From NCBI GenBank assembly GCA_018882895.1, contig VERF01000014.1, forward strand, positions 1-47,765: 47,765 nt of DNA, read 5' to 3'. Shown here piece by piece: positions 18,901 through 26,970 of this stretch. A model generated the notes under the pieces. The model searched no databases. It worked only from the letters and a program-made list of their open reading frames with translations, and was not told the DNA's origin. The position numbers and the translations under genes are program-made. Position 1 is the first letter of the stretch. Every line of letters begins with the position of its first letter. Source of the stretch: Candidatus Kapaibacterium sp. Lineage in GTDB: Bacteria; Bacteroidota; Ignavibacteria; Kapaibacteriales; Kapaibacteriaceae.

Positions 18901-20819
18901 TTGTGGCATTCGACTCCACGTCGAGCTCGGAACTCCTGTTCACTGCCGTCTCGCGCTTGGGCTGCTCAACATCGGCTTCGACCAGGCTCATTGCCTCACG
19001 CGGCCTGACGGTAGAGATCACAGCAAGCAGCAGGTGCGAAACCGATACGATATGTCCTTCTGAGATGGTTCAGCTGCAGGCCATGGCACGAGGCGGTGTT
19101 CAGCCCCTAACCTATTCTTGGAAATCACGACCTGACCTAGGCTCGAATTGGACATCCTCGCAGCAGCTGATTGCTCTTCAGTTTCCTCGCACTACGCAAT
19201 TGGTGGTCACCGTTACAGACTCAGTGGGCTGTACATCCAGCGATACGGTCAACATTTGCGTTGGTGATCAGGCCTCCGTTTTTGCTGGAGCCGACACGAC
19301 GATCTGTGCCAGTGATACATTGGACGCCTCGCTGTCTCGCGGTCAACCTGCCACATGCGGCCGTGAACCCATCGTGTATGAATGGGAGCCACGGTTGTGG
19401 TGCACTGTCTCGGATAGCACGAAGCCCTGGCGTGCACGGCTGCACCCGCAGACGACCACACGGTTCGTGCTTCGAGCAACCGATGACAACGGCAAGGGGC
19501 GCACGGTGAGCGACACCGTAACGGTTAACGTGTTGGATTCCCTACAGCTGGCTTTTGGTGCCAGCATGATTAGCGTATGTGAAGGAGATCAGCCCCCGTC
19601 AACGACACTTACGATCATAAAGGGAGCAAGACCTTTCTTCCATCGGTGGTTCCTACCGAACAGCTCTTCGATCCTTTCGCGTTCTGATTCCGTTTCCAAC
19701 GTTCCATCGTCTGCCGTTAGCTCCTTTTCCCGTTCCGGCTGGCTGAACGTCGTCACCACCGATGCCAATGGCTGCTCTCGTAGAGATTCACTCTACATCA
19801 GCATTGTCCCGCATCCGAGAGTTACGGTGGTCGAGTCGGACAGCACGTGCCTGTGTAGCGAGCGTGTTCTCATCGCTTCGGTAGATGGCGGCACACCCTA
19901 CCCAGATGGAACGTATCTCCTCTCCTGGTCTGAGATCTCTGCTGATGCTCCAGCAGGGACGACCTCATTGATCGATACCGTTTCAATGTCGGCACGGGTT
20001 CGTCCAAGGTACACAACGGTCTACACCCTGCGCGTTACTGACGCCAATGGATGCGCATCAAGCGCATCCATCACGCTCGCACCACCGCGCCGGGCCGATA
20101 CGCTTACGTTGAGGATCCCAGCGATAACTGCCGATCCACGAAAGGACGATGCACCGATCGCCGTACTCATAGATTCTTCATCCGCCGAAGCTAAATGCAA
20201 GCCCGAGGCGATAGAATTTACTCTTCAATACAACGAATCGCTATACGATCCATTCCCAACGATTGAGAGCGGGATCCGTCTTTCATCGCGAGTCGTTGCT
20301 GTCGGTAGCGAGCGCCATCGACGTGTCATGTTTCGCGTCGTACCGAAGGAAACGATCTCAAACAGAGACACGCTGACTCGAATTCACGGCAAAGCCCTCG
20401 TTGGGTCTCCGGCACAAACCAACCTGATCATCGACAGTATCAGCGTGATGTGGCCATGTGACACTTTGAAGGGGGCTGGCATAGATGGGTCACTTTCGCT
20501 CGACTCACTCTGCCTAAACCCTGCCAATACTCGGCGCGTGCTGGTATTCAATTCGGCCACCATTGCCAGTGTCCGTCCGAATCCGAACAGCGGGAGCTTT
20601 ACGGTATACGTTCGACTCTTTGGCGACACGTCGTTTGATCTTGGGATCTTTTCACTTCAGGGTGAGCGGCTTTGGCACAGATCTATTGAGCAGGCTCTCA
20701 AGCCAACCTCCGGTGTTCTGGAAGTCCCTGTTGAAGCGGCTCTTCCCACTGGTGCGTATCTGTTGTGCGTCCGTAGCAGCGTGTCAAGTTCAGTATACCC
20801 TGTTATGATATCGCAATGA
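15996..20819 (+). CDS. Giant secreted protein: IgGFc-binding-like N-terminus, PKD/Ig-like repeats, T9SS C-terminal domain
   Basis: 1607 aa; signal peptide (likely start MFRCAFFVSL at 16011); TKGTDFWLTFMQNSG; PKD-like PGTYRVRLIATRNGCSADT; VRPNPNSGSFTVYV...LPTGAYLL tail. Confidence 0.85.
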   Translation: MQAPCMFRCAFFVSLCLMLTTVTIRAQTISTKGTDFWLTFMQNSGVPNTYLFFGADSAATVKVYQGATLLTTLSIPANTNIPYQVMALSAHQTNSDVVNVSRAIRVTSDKPITLSAFNTELMSTDAAVILPVQALGDKYFVPCYRHYVLSGTAGPILDWASQFAVVAHTDATLIQITPSAPIAKAGGGLRPAGVPYSVTLNKGDVYQAQTDQVKDDLTGTLVQVVSSGASCGSIAVFSGHQRTAIPDTSKFSRDHLVEQIPPTRTWGTTFVVPPIAYATKFIVRILSSEPNTSVTFDGTTTSIAQTGGFIEYTVAGNRTYAVSADKPILVAQYAMTANEGFDPVRGVGDPFMIIVPPLEQRIDRFVFNSYVPPTSTSTVVQDGWRNNLYVALIGDKSELGNVTIDGLSITTIQGRAALPVVYGTIDATPQIQCVTVRVPEGIHSVDASNGKGVIGIMYGLTQLDSYGFLAGSKFNNIRTTISVRQPPFCPGKPLTFVGSSKDSLEITAWSWWFEHDSTSATGQSTQKTFKEPGTYRVRLIATRNGCSADTVFTTIEIKAAFTLTARAEPSPACVGQNVRLIASEPSGVGPLTYKWMRDSAFTSELRDTNQRTATVLHTAAGRFRYRVVAVDTGGCPVETTVWVVVVAPPRINVPDTIRICAGSTTRIDGIVSDTAGYAVMWTGPTGPRAGIVSNPALPSISLRVDSAGTYAYTLEATNKYGCKSQKSVVIVASSVPIITGMDSTTRISCLGANDPPVRIGENILVSGGIAPYRYTWRVKSGDGNSIIGPTDQRTAQVRPTGTTTYILRVTDSRSPVGCSSEFEITIQLRSVPDANAGPDRLLCVCRDTSGTTIGTDAKCGTPPFTYSWLPVRGLSNPTSSTSARTSAKPDVTTAYILTVTDAAQLISRDTVVVQVEQCPSIQLDTIHSACAAAPTIKLDPKILSDSLGMSYRWTPGWMVSDSTSRRPFVVAFDSTSSSELLFTAVSRLGCSTSASTRLIASRGLTVEITASSRCETDTICPSEMVQLQAMARGGVQPLTYSWKSRPDLGSNWTSSQQLIALQFPRTTQLVVTVTDSVGCTSSDTVNICVGDQASVFAGADTTICASDTLDASLSRGQPATCGREPIVYEWEPRLWCTVSDSTKPWRARLHPQTTTRFVLRATDDNGKGRTVSDTVTVNVLDSLQLAFGASMISVCEGDQPPSTTLTIIKGARPFFHRWFLPNSSSILSRSDSVSNVPSSAVSSFSRSGWLNVVTTDANGCSRRDSLYISIVPHPRVTVVESDSTCLCSERVLIASVDGGTPYPDGTYLLSWSEISADAPAGTTSLIDTVSMSARVRPRYTTVYTLRVTDANGCASSASITLAPPRRADTLTLRIPAITADPRKDDAPIAVLIDSSSAEAKCKPEAIEFTLQYNESLYDPFPTIESGIRLSSRVVAVGSERHRRVMFRVVPKETISNRDTLTRIHGKALVGSPAQTNLIIDSISVMWPCDTLKGAGIDGSLSLDSLCLNPANTRRVLVFNSATIASVRPNPNSGSFTVYVRLFGDTSFDLGIFSLQGERLWHRSIEQALKPTSGVLEVPVEAALPTGAYLLCVRSSVSSSVYPVMISQ

Positions 20820-22912
20820 CCTCGGCACTATCACGCTGCATGCCAGTGGGAATTCTCTGGATCCTGTTGTCCTCCCGTGCCCTTGCTGTTTCTCAATCGG
20901 ATGACTCCACAGGCAGGTGTCCTTTCAGCATTGGTCTCTCCGGACGATATCTCAACCCGCGGTCAACCCTTGCTGCATTCCCGGGCATCCCGACGTGCTG
21001 CGACCTGCTATCGCCTACGCAGGGATGGGCAGGAAGCCTACTCGGCGAGTACTCGCTGCCGATTCTTGACGATATAGACATTGAAGCCGCCATTGGCCTG
21101 ACTAGTGCGTCGGCAACGCTTGCCGCATCAAGCTTTGTTGGGTACGCTCTGGATGGAACAGACGAAAGCGCAAAAGTGGTCCGGGCAGAGAGCGAAACGC
21201 TGGTCGAACTCAGTTCTCTCAGCCTTGAGATGCGACTGCAAGGATCGCTGCAACTCGATCGCTCCACCACATACCAGCCGCATGCCTTTGGTGGATTCTC
21301 CCTGAATACCGCCATTGAAAGCTCTCTGCAACAGCGCGAGCGTTTGCTCTCTCCCTCAAGTGCAGTCTTTGAAGACACTCGCACAAAGACACGATTAGCA
21401 TATTCTGAATCCGTCACATCTCAACTTCGACCATGGATGACGATCAATGCCGGACTTGGCTTTACCCCATTGCACGGCCAACGCTTCGATGTTCGCACTC
21501 GCCTCTCAGCTGAACTGCCGGTTACTGATATCGTGAGTGATGAGGGCAAGGGGCTGGCCTACGGTCTGGTCCGACTCGATGTATCGATTCTATTGAAACG
21601 TCCATCAGCAGTTGCAGATCCATCGCCACCTTTCGTTCGCCAACGATATCTGGCAAGTGAGTTAACACTCCGGGCGCGGTCGGACGATACTTCTCTTCGA
21701 GATACGGCAGTAATTGAGATCACTAATGCTCTCGGCACACGTGTGTATTCTCTTCTGCCGTTTGTCTTCTTTTCACAAGGCTCAAGCGAGCTCGACTCTC
21801 GTTACTCACAATTGACTTCAACGCAGGCCAACACGTACAGGCCGACGACCATGGTGGCGCTAGCTGACACGTCTTCAGAAGGCGATACCAGGGCCACACT
21901 GGAACTCTACTACAACCTGCTCAATATTGTTGGACAACGCATGCGTGTTGAATATCCTGACGCCGTACTTACCATCGCAGGGTATGGCAACAATCAAGGT
22001 GAAGAGCGGAATTCGACTCAATTATCACAGCGACGTGCAATGGCCGTGCGCGAGTACCTTCATACCATTTGGCAGATAGACTCGGCAAGACTAGTCGTAA
22101 CTGCGGGACTTCTCTCGCCCACTGCCGCAAGCACCACAATGTCAGATGCGCAGGACCGTGCCGACGGTCATCAGGAGAATCGTCGCGTCGAACTTGAGTC
22201 GACCGTCGCAGAGGTGCTGGACCCTGTTGTCATAACTGATACATTACAAACCGTCCTTCGCCCTTCCTTGATTGCTTTGCCGACAGTCACGAGCGACTCG
22301 TCGGACTTCTCTTGGCGATTGCTCACACAGTGCGCTGGCGAATCTCATGTTGAGGGATTGGCTGGAACAGGAAGCCCCCTTCCCCGGTACATTCTTGACT
22401 CGGCAGTTTGCTCCCTTACCGGGATCTCAAGCAAGAGTGAGATCACGGCAGTCCTATCAGCCATTTCGGACGATGGCCGGTACACGGCGGACACTGCGCG
22501 TCTGCCCATCAAGACCGAGTATCGATCTACGATCTTGCGCAGAACAGATGACGATACGGCACGATACCGATATCGGCTAACCCAGTTTCAATACAACGAT
22601 CAGAAGCTGCTCTCAGCTCAGTCTTCGATCATTCAGCGGTACATCACACCGATGCTTCCGGATAATGCCACAGTTCAGATTTTCGGGTACACGGATCGTA
22701 AAGGTCCGTCGGAACTCAATCAGAAGCTGGCCGCAGATCGCGTGCGAGAATCCCGGCAATCGTTCGTCGGAATACGGAATCTGACGACTTTGGCTGTTGG
22801 TGAAGGCGACAGCGTTACCAGGCCCCCGTTTGACAACACCCTGCCCGAGGGGAGACTCTACAACCGCACGGTCGAGATCAAGGTCTTGATACCTACCCCT
22901 AGCGGCAAATAA
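20816..22912 (+). CDS. Outer-membrane-type protein with two OmpA-like domains
   Basis: FFSQGSSELDSRY...LTIAGYGNNQGEERNSTQLSQRRAMAVREYL...NRRVELES, then ...VQIFGYTDRKGPSELNQKLAADRVRESR...YNRTVEIKVL; ATGA overlap with the upstream gene. Confidence 0.85.
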   Translation: MTSALSRCMPVGILWILLSSRALAVSQSDDSTGRCPFSIGLSGRYLNPRSTLAAFPGIPTCCDLLSPTQGWAGSLLGEYSLPILDDIDIEAAIGLTSASATLAASSFVGYALDGTDESAKVVRAESETLVELSSLSLEMRLQGSLQLDRSTTYQPHAFGGFSLNTAIESSLQQRERLLSPSSAVFEDTRTKTRLAYSESVTSQLRPWMTINAGLGFTPLHGQRFDVRTRLSAELPVTDIVSDEGKGLAYGLVRLDVSILLKRPSAVADPSPPFVRQRYLASELTLRARSDDTSLRDTAVIEITNALGTRVYSLLPFVFFSQGSSELDSRYSQLTSTQANTYRPTTMVALADTSSEGDTRATLELYYNLLNIVGQRMRVEYPDAVLTIAGYGNNQGEERNSTQLSQRRAMAVREYLHTIWQIDSARLVVTAGLLSPTAASTTMSDAQDRADGHQENRRVELESTVAEVLDPVVITDTLQTVLRPSLIALPTVTSDSSDFSWRLLTQCAGESHVEGLAGTGSPLPRYILDSAVCSLTGISSKSEITAVLSAISDDGRYTADTARLPIKTEYRSTILRRTDDDTARYRYRLTQFQYNDQKLLSAQSSIIQRYITPMLPDNATVQIFGYTDRKGPSELNQKLAADRVRESRQSFVGIRNLTTLAVGEGDSVTRPPFDNTLPEGRLYNRTVEIKVLIPTPSGK

Positions 22913-25103
22913 CAAAGTGCTCCGAGCTGGCAGAACGTCCGTTTGTTGCTCGAATGATGTATGCTCCCGAGGCAAGTTCATGCAGCGGCAGTTCGATCAC
23001 ATGGCATGACGTTACGCCGTTGATACCGTTGCTCATGACTACCTCACCTGACGACATCGAGATCACATCGCAGGTGAAAGTACCTGTCTGATGGCCCCGA
23101 ACTTCCACACGCGCCACTGATGCGTCGGGAGTCACACGGATGATGAACGGAGCATCATCGACAATTTCTACCGACGTGGCCGATCCCACCGTCACCCTGA
23201 CGCGTTGAATACTTGTAAGGCCCCAGTCATCGGTGGCCGAAACAGTCATTTCCGCAACACCCGTCTGACCCGCTGCCGGTTGCAGTCGTAAGGTTTGAAT
23301 CGGGCCAGACCCGAATAACCGAGCAGATCCATTGGGAAAGAGGGAGGACGTTGGAACCGTGAGACCACACTGCAATCGATACGGTGATTCGTCCTTTACA
23401 CGAAACGGTACGTCAATGATGGTTGACATGGCCATGCTCGTATCCCGCAATTGAAGGATGACAGGAGGCCGATTGCGAGCCGTATCCGTTGGTGAGTATT
23501 CATGAGCCCCGATGTCGTATCCATTGCGCGACGGAACCACAACACCATAGAAGTCACGATCGCCCTGATCGATCCCAAGCGATCCACTGAGATTGACCCC
23601 ATTATCAATCGTCGGCGAACCAACCTGAGCCCGATAGGCATCTAGGGACGAGACGGCACGAGGCCAGGTAGTTGGCGCTGCACCCATCCGGGTTAGACGA
23701 GGATCGATCACAAGCCCCGTGGCAATACCCTTCAGGAGTTCATTATCGGTAGCACCGCGCCATGCTTCAAGAGAGTTGTAGCTCTTACCCTGATAGTTGA
23801 TCGTAAATGGCGATCCATCGGTCCAATAGAGATTTCCTGCGAAGAAAGCACTGTATTTGGCGGGCACCGAAATGAGCGGCACACCGCCAACGGCCACAAA
23901 CACATTGTTGTACACGCCGATGTTCTGCATGCCGGTATTCCATTCGGTGATCTGGAAGGTGGCATGTGATGGGTTAGCCGCAGTGGGCTTCGAGTATATG
24001 GTGTTGTTGTGGATCAATGCGCCATCCATGATCGACTCAGGGCTACCCTTGAAGAGAGTGATGCCACTGGCATTGGTTCGACCGTCGTTGACGCTGATGT
24101 TGTATCGACAGATGTTATTCCTCCATGGTCGAGCATTGGCATACTGTCCAAGCAGGTACCCACCACCGGCGTTGTCGTGACTGTAGCAGTATTGGATGAT
24201 GGAGTTCGTCACGCCACCATCGAGGTCGAAACCAAGACCATCGCACGTGCTGGACGTCTTGTTTGCGTAACTCTCGCAGTACTGGATGACGATTCGATTC
24301 GCGTCATACGCCCAAATACCACCAGGTCCACCGCAGTGGACGTTCGCCTGTCCATTCTCATAAGCAACGCAGTATTCAATGACCGCCCCATCAGTGTTAC
24401 TTATGACGATGCCGTTGCCCTTGATGGACTTCGGATCGGCTATGCCGGGGTTACGATAAGAGGCACATCCTCTGATGACGACATCCTTATTCGGGTAGCC
24501 GTTGGTTGAGGGGAATCCATACACAAGTATGCCATCGTGCAGATTGTCATGAACGACCAGGTCCTGCAAGATCAGCCCGTCGTATCCGGTGTTACCATTC
24601 CATGCACCTATACGCACGCCGACTCTGCCGAAGCCTCGGACCTCGATCCGCTCGAGGACGATGTCCACGAAACGCTTGTCACCCGGTACATCCACGTACC
24701 ATTCAAGTCCATTCTTCGTGTTGGTATTCATCCCCGAGCCAACAATGTTGAGGTCCGATATATGGATCCCCTGCGTGTTATAAGCAGAGATCCCGAAACC
24801 ATCACCCGCATTCAGGGTGGCCGCCTTGCCTCCATAACTCGAGATCACCAGTGGGTTATCCTTCGCATTTCCATCGGACTGATCCAGATACAGGTTGCCA
24901 TTGAAGGTTTCGCCCCCTTGAAAGAGCACCGAATCACCTGGCTTTAGATCCCGTGAATTGACCATTCCGAGGGTCTTCCACGCCAGGACCGTGCTCTTTC
25001 CACTGTTGGCGTCATCACCAGATGGACTGATGTAATAGGTCTCTGCAGACACTCGGCAGAGCGATGCAGCAACCAGCATGAGCAATGTGAACCGTATGAT
25101 CAT
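22899..25103 (-). CDS. Right-handed parallel beta-helix (pectate-lyase-like) secreted protein
   Basis: ETYYISPSGDDANSGKSTVLAWKTL...DSVLFQGGETF and repeated right-handed-helix motifs; C-terminal ELPLHELASGAYIIRATNG tail; start refined. Confidence 0.85.
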   Translation of the reverse strand: MIIRFTLLMLVAASLCRVSAETYYISPSGDDANSGKSTVLAWKTLGMVNSRDLKPGDSVLFQGGETFNGNLYLDQSDGNAKDNPLVISSYGGKAATLNAGDGFGISAYNTQGIHISDLNIVGSGMNTNTKNGLEWYVDVPGDKRFVDIVLERIEVRGFGRVGVRIGAWNGNTGYDGLILQDLVVHDNLHDGILVYGFPSTNGYPNKDVVIRGCASYRNPGIADPKSIKGNGIVISNTDGAVIEYCVAYENGQANVHCGGPGGIWAYDANRIVIQYCESYANKTSSTCDGLGFDLDGGVTNSIIQYCYSHDNAGGGYLLGQYANARPWRNNICRYNISVNDGRTNASGITLFKGSPESIMDGALIHNNTIYSKPTAANPSHATFQITEWNTGMQNIGVYNNVFVAVGGVPLISVPAKYSAFFAGNLYWTDGSPFTINYQGKSYNSLEAWRGATDNELLKGIATGLVIDPRLTRMGAAPTTWPRAVSSLDAYRAQVGSPTIDNGVNLSGSLGIDQGDRDFYGVVVPSRNGYDIGAHEYSPTDTARNRPPVILQLRDTSMAMSTIIDVPFRVKDESPYRLQCGLTVPTSSLFPNGSARLFGSGPIQTLRLQPAAGQTGVAEMTVSATDDWGLTSIQRVRVTVGSATSVEIVDDAPFIIRVTPDASVARVEVRGHQTGTFTCDVISMSSGEVVMSNGINGVTSCHVIELPLHELASGAYIIRATNGRSASSEHFVICR

Positions 25104-25140
25104 TATGTCCCCATGATGGAAATTCGAGCGTGAATCTACC

Positions 25141-25186
25141 TTCACCCCTTTGCCTGTGCATGCTTCACCCCTTTGCCTGTGCATGC
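25141..25186. repeat. Perfect 2 x 23-bp tandem repeat (TTCACCCCTTTGCCTGTGCATGC)
   Basis: Direct reading. Confidence 0.95.
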
Positions 25187-25520
25187 TCGATGAATGCCAC
25201 GAAGATATTCAGAAGAGTTCGATACACCGTGAGTGTTGTCTCATCTGTGATGATCCCATGCTCATCAATTTTTGCTTTGACGTTGCTGACGAGCAATTCG
25301 GGACGCGGCAGCACCACGCCGCTCACCGATGACATGAGCCTGCGCAGGTCCGTCTGCGCGCGCACCGCACCGAAGTTGCCCGGAGCTGAGGGTCAACGTC
25401 GATCTCTGCATCATAGAGCGGAATATCACGTTGGGCCGCTGCTTGTGTGTTGCTACACACGAACATTCGCAACGTGGAGTGGCGGTCTCTTGCAGTAGAG
25501 CTTGCTATAAACACGGGCAC
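25165..25520 (-). pseudogene. NADPH-dependent FMN reductase-like pseudogene (deleted/frameshifted)
   Basis: Fragments IPLYDAEIDVDPQLR and, in another frame, PGNFGAVRAQTDLRRLMSSVSGVVLPRPELLVSNVKAKIDEHGIITDETT match the FMN reductase C-terminal layout; the middle is missing. Confidence 0.6.
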
Positions 25521-25550
25521 GGTGTGCAGGAATCACTCCACACCGTGCCC
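25515..25550 (-). terminator. Strong hairpin downstream of the CHAP gene, terminator-like
   Basis: Perfect 12-bp stem GGGCACGGTGTG...CACACCGTGCCC; only a weak T-tract follows. Confidence 0.55.
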
Positions 25551-25560
25551 ATGAAACATA

Positions 25561-26058
25561 TCATACAGTAAACCGTATCCGACTGCGGATCTTCCCTACG
25601 TGGCGGGTCTTCTTCAGCACGGCGCCCCCTTCACGTGAGCCCGCTCCGTCGGTGTTGCCTTCGATGGTCTTGACGTTACCGTTCTTGTCGGGCGCTGACA
25701 GTGCGATTCCGATGTGGCTGAACGTGAACACCACGATATCGCCGGGCTTGATGTCGTTGCGATGGGGCTTCTTGGTACTTGTGGACGCGTCCTGCGCCTT
25801 AGACCAGTTCTCAAAGTCCCATGCTCCGGCCGTGCGTGGACGCTTGAACGTCTTAGTCTCCTTTGTTTCCGTTGCGTCCATCGCCTGCTTGACGCACCAG
25901 CAGACAAAGGCGGCGCACCACGGCCATCCGAGTTTCGGATTGAGTTGTGTTGCAGCCTTGTACTGGTCCACACGCGGACCGCAGTTCGAACTGTTTACCT
26001 CCATTACGCCCACTTCAGCAAGTGCAGCGTTGACGAGAGCTTCAGGGAGCTTAGCCAT
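25561..26058 (-). CDS. CHAP-domain amidase/endolysin-like protein
   Basis: PWCAAFVCWCVKQA cysteine motif and KPGDIVVFTFSHIGIALSAPDKNGNVKTIEGNTDGAGSREGGAV. Confidence 0.82.
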   Translation of the reverse strand: MAKLPEALVNAALAEVGVMEVNSSNCGPRVDQYKAATQLNPKLGWPWCAAFVCWCVKQAMDATETKETKTFKRPRTAGAWDFENWSKAQDASTSTKKPHRNDIKPGDIVVFTFSHIGIALSAPDKNGNVKTIEGNTDGAGSREGGAVLKKTRHVGKIRSRIRFTV

Positions 26059-26192
26059 GGGACACCATTAAACATGTTGATGGAAAAACGATGAGATGAA
26101 TTTAATGAAATGAAGCTCATGCTTGCATGGGCATGCGAACCTCCAATTTTGAATCATGATGCGTGAGCGAGTCTGAACCCTAGTTTTGTTCC

Positions 26193-26693
26193 ATGCCCAC
26201 CAAGCCCCCTACTAGATCGATGCGTTCGGTGCTGCTTGAACGCCGACGCCAGCGCGCCTGGCAGCTTCATAGTCAGGGGTGGAGAGCGGTCGACATAGCC
26301 ACAGCTCTCGATGTGTCGGCTGCGGCCGTTAGCCAGTGGCTGAAAGCCGCCCGTGAGCGCGGAGCCGATGGACTGTTGTCGCGTCCGAAACCAGGAGCAC
26401 CTCGTGCTCTTACGGACCGGCACATGCTGATGCTGCGGGTGCTGGTGACGTCATCGCCTCGGGAGCATCGTATCGAAAGTGATAAGTGGACACGCCAGCT
26501 GCTTGCCGAAATGATCGAGCGCCTGTTCGGCGTGCGGTATTCCCTGCAGCATGTGGGTCGCCTGCTTCGACGCATTGAATCCGAGACACAACCTGTGCCA
26601 AAGGTTGTGCAACTTGAACTACGCGACCTCCTGAAGGGGGCCGACATCTCCCGCATCCGCTCACATATCCAACGTCGCCATGGCCGCCATTGA
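26193..26693 (+). CDS. IS630-transposase-type helix-turn-helix protein lacking the DDE domain
   Basis: GWRAVDIATALDVSAAAVSQWLKAARERGADGLLSRPKPGAPRALT...REHRIESDKWTRQLLAEMIERLFGVRYSLQHVGRLLRRI. Confidence 0.78.
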   Translation: MPTKPPTRSMRSVLLERRRQRAWQLHSQGWRAVDIATALDVSAAAVSQWLKAARERGADGLLSRPKPGAPRALTDRHMLMLRVLVTSSPREHRIESDKWTRQLLAEMIERLFGVRYSLQHVGRLLRRIESETQPVPKVVQLELRDLLKGADISRIRSHIQRRHGRH

Positions 26694-26970
26694 AACCGAT
26701 ATCGCCCGCATCATCTCGATGCTCACCGAGGTTACGAATAACCTTGCCGAAACACGCCGCGCCGCAACAACCAACGAGCAGAAGCTAATCCAGTCGCAAA
26801 CAATTCTGTCGGAGAATCAGCGCTTCGTTATGGATGCTCACAATGCGCTCGTTGAGACCATGACAAAGGTCATCGGCAATCAGCAGATGATCGTGGGCAA
26901 CCAGAATACGATCATTGAGAATCAGAACACGATCATCTCGTACCTCAAGATGCTTAGCGGAAATGAGTGA
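26680..26970 (+). CDS. Small coiled-coil protein with NQxxIxxNQNTI repeats
   Basis: 96-aa ORF, predicted helical; overlaps both the upstream HTH gene and the downstream TSUP gene. Confidence 0.6.
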   Translation: MAAIETDIARIISMLTEVTNNLAETRRAATTNEQKLIQSQTILSENQRFVMDAHNALVETMTKVIGNQQMIVGNQNTIIENQNTIISYLKMLSGNE

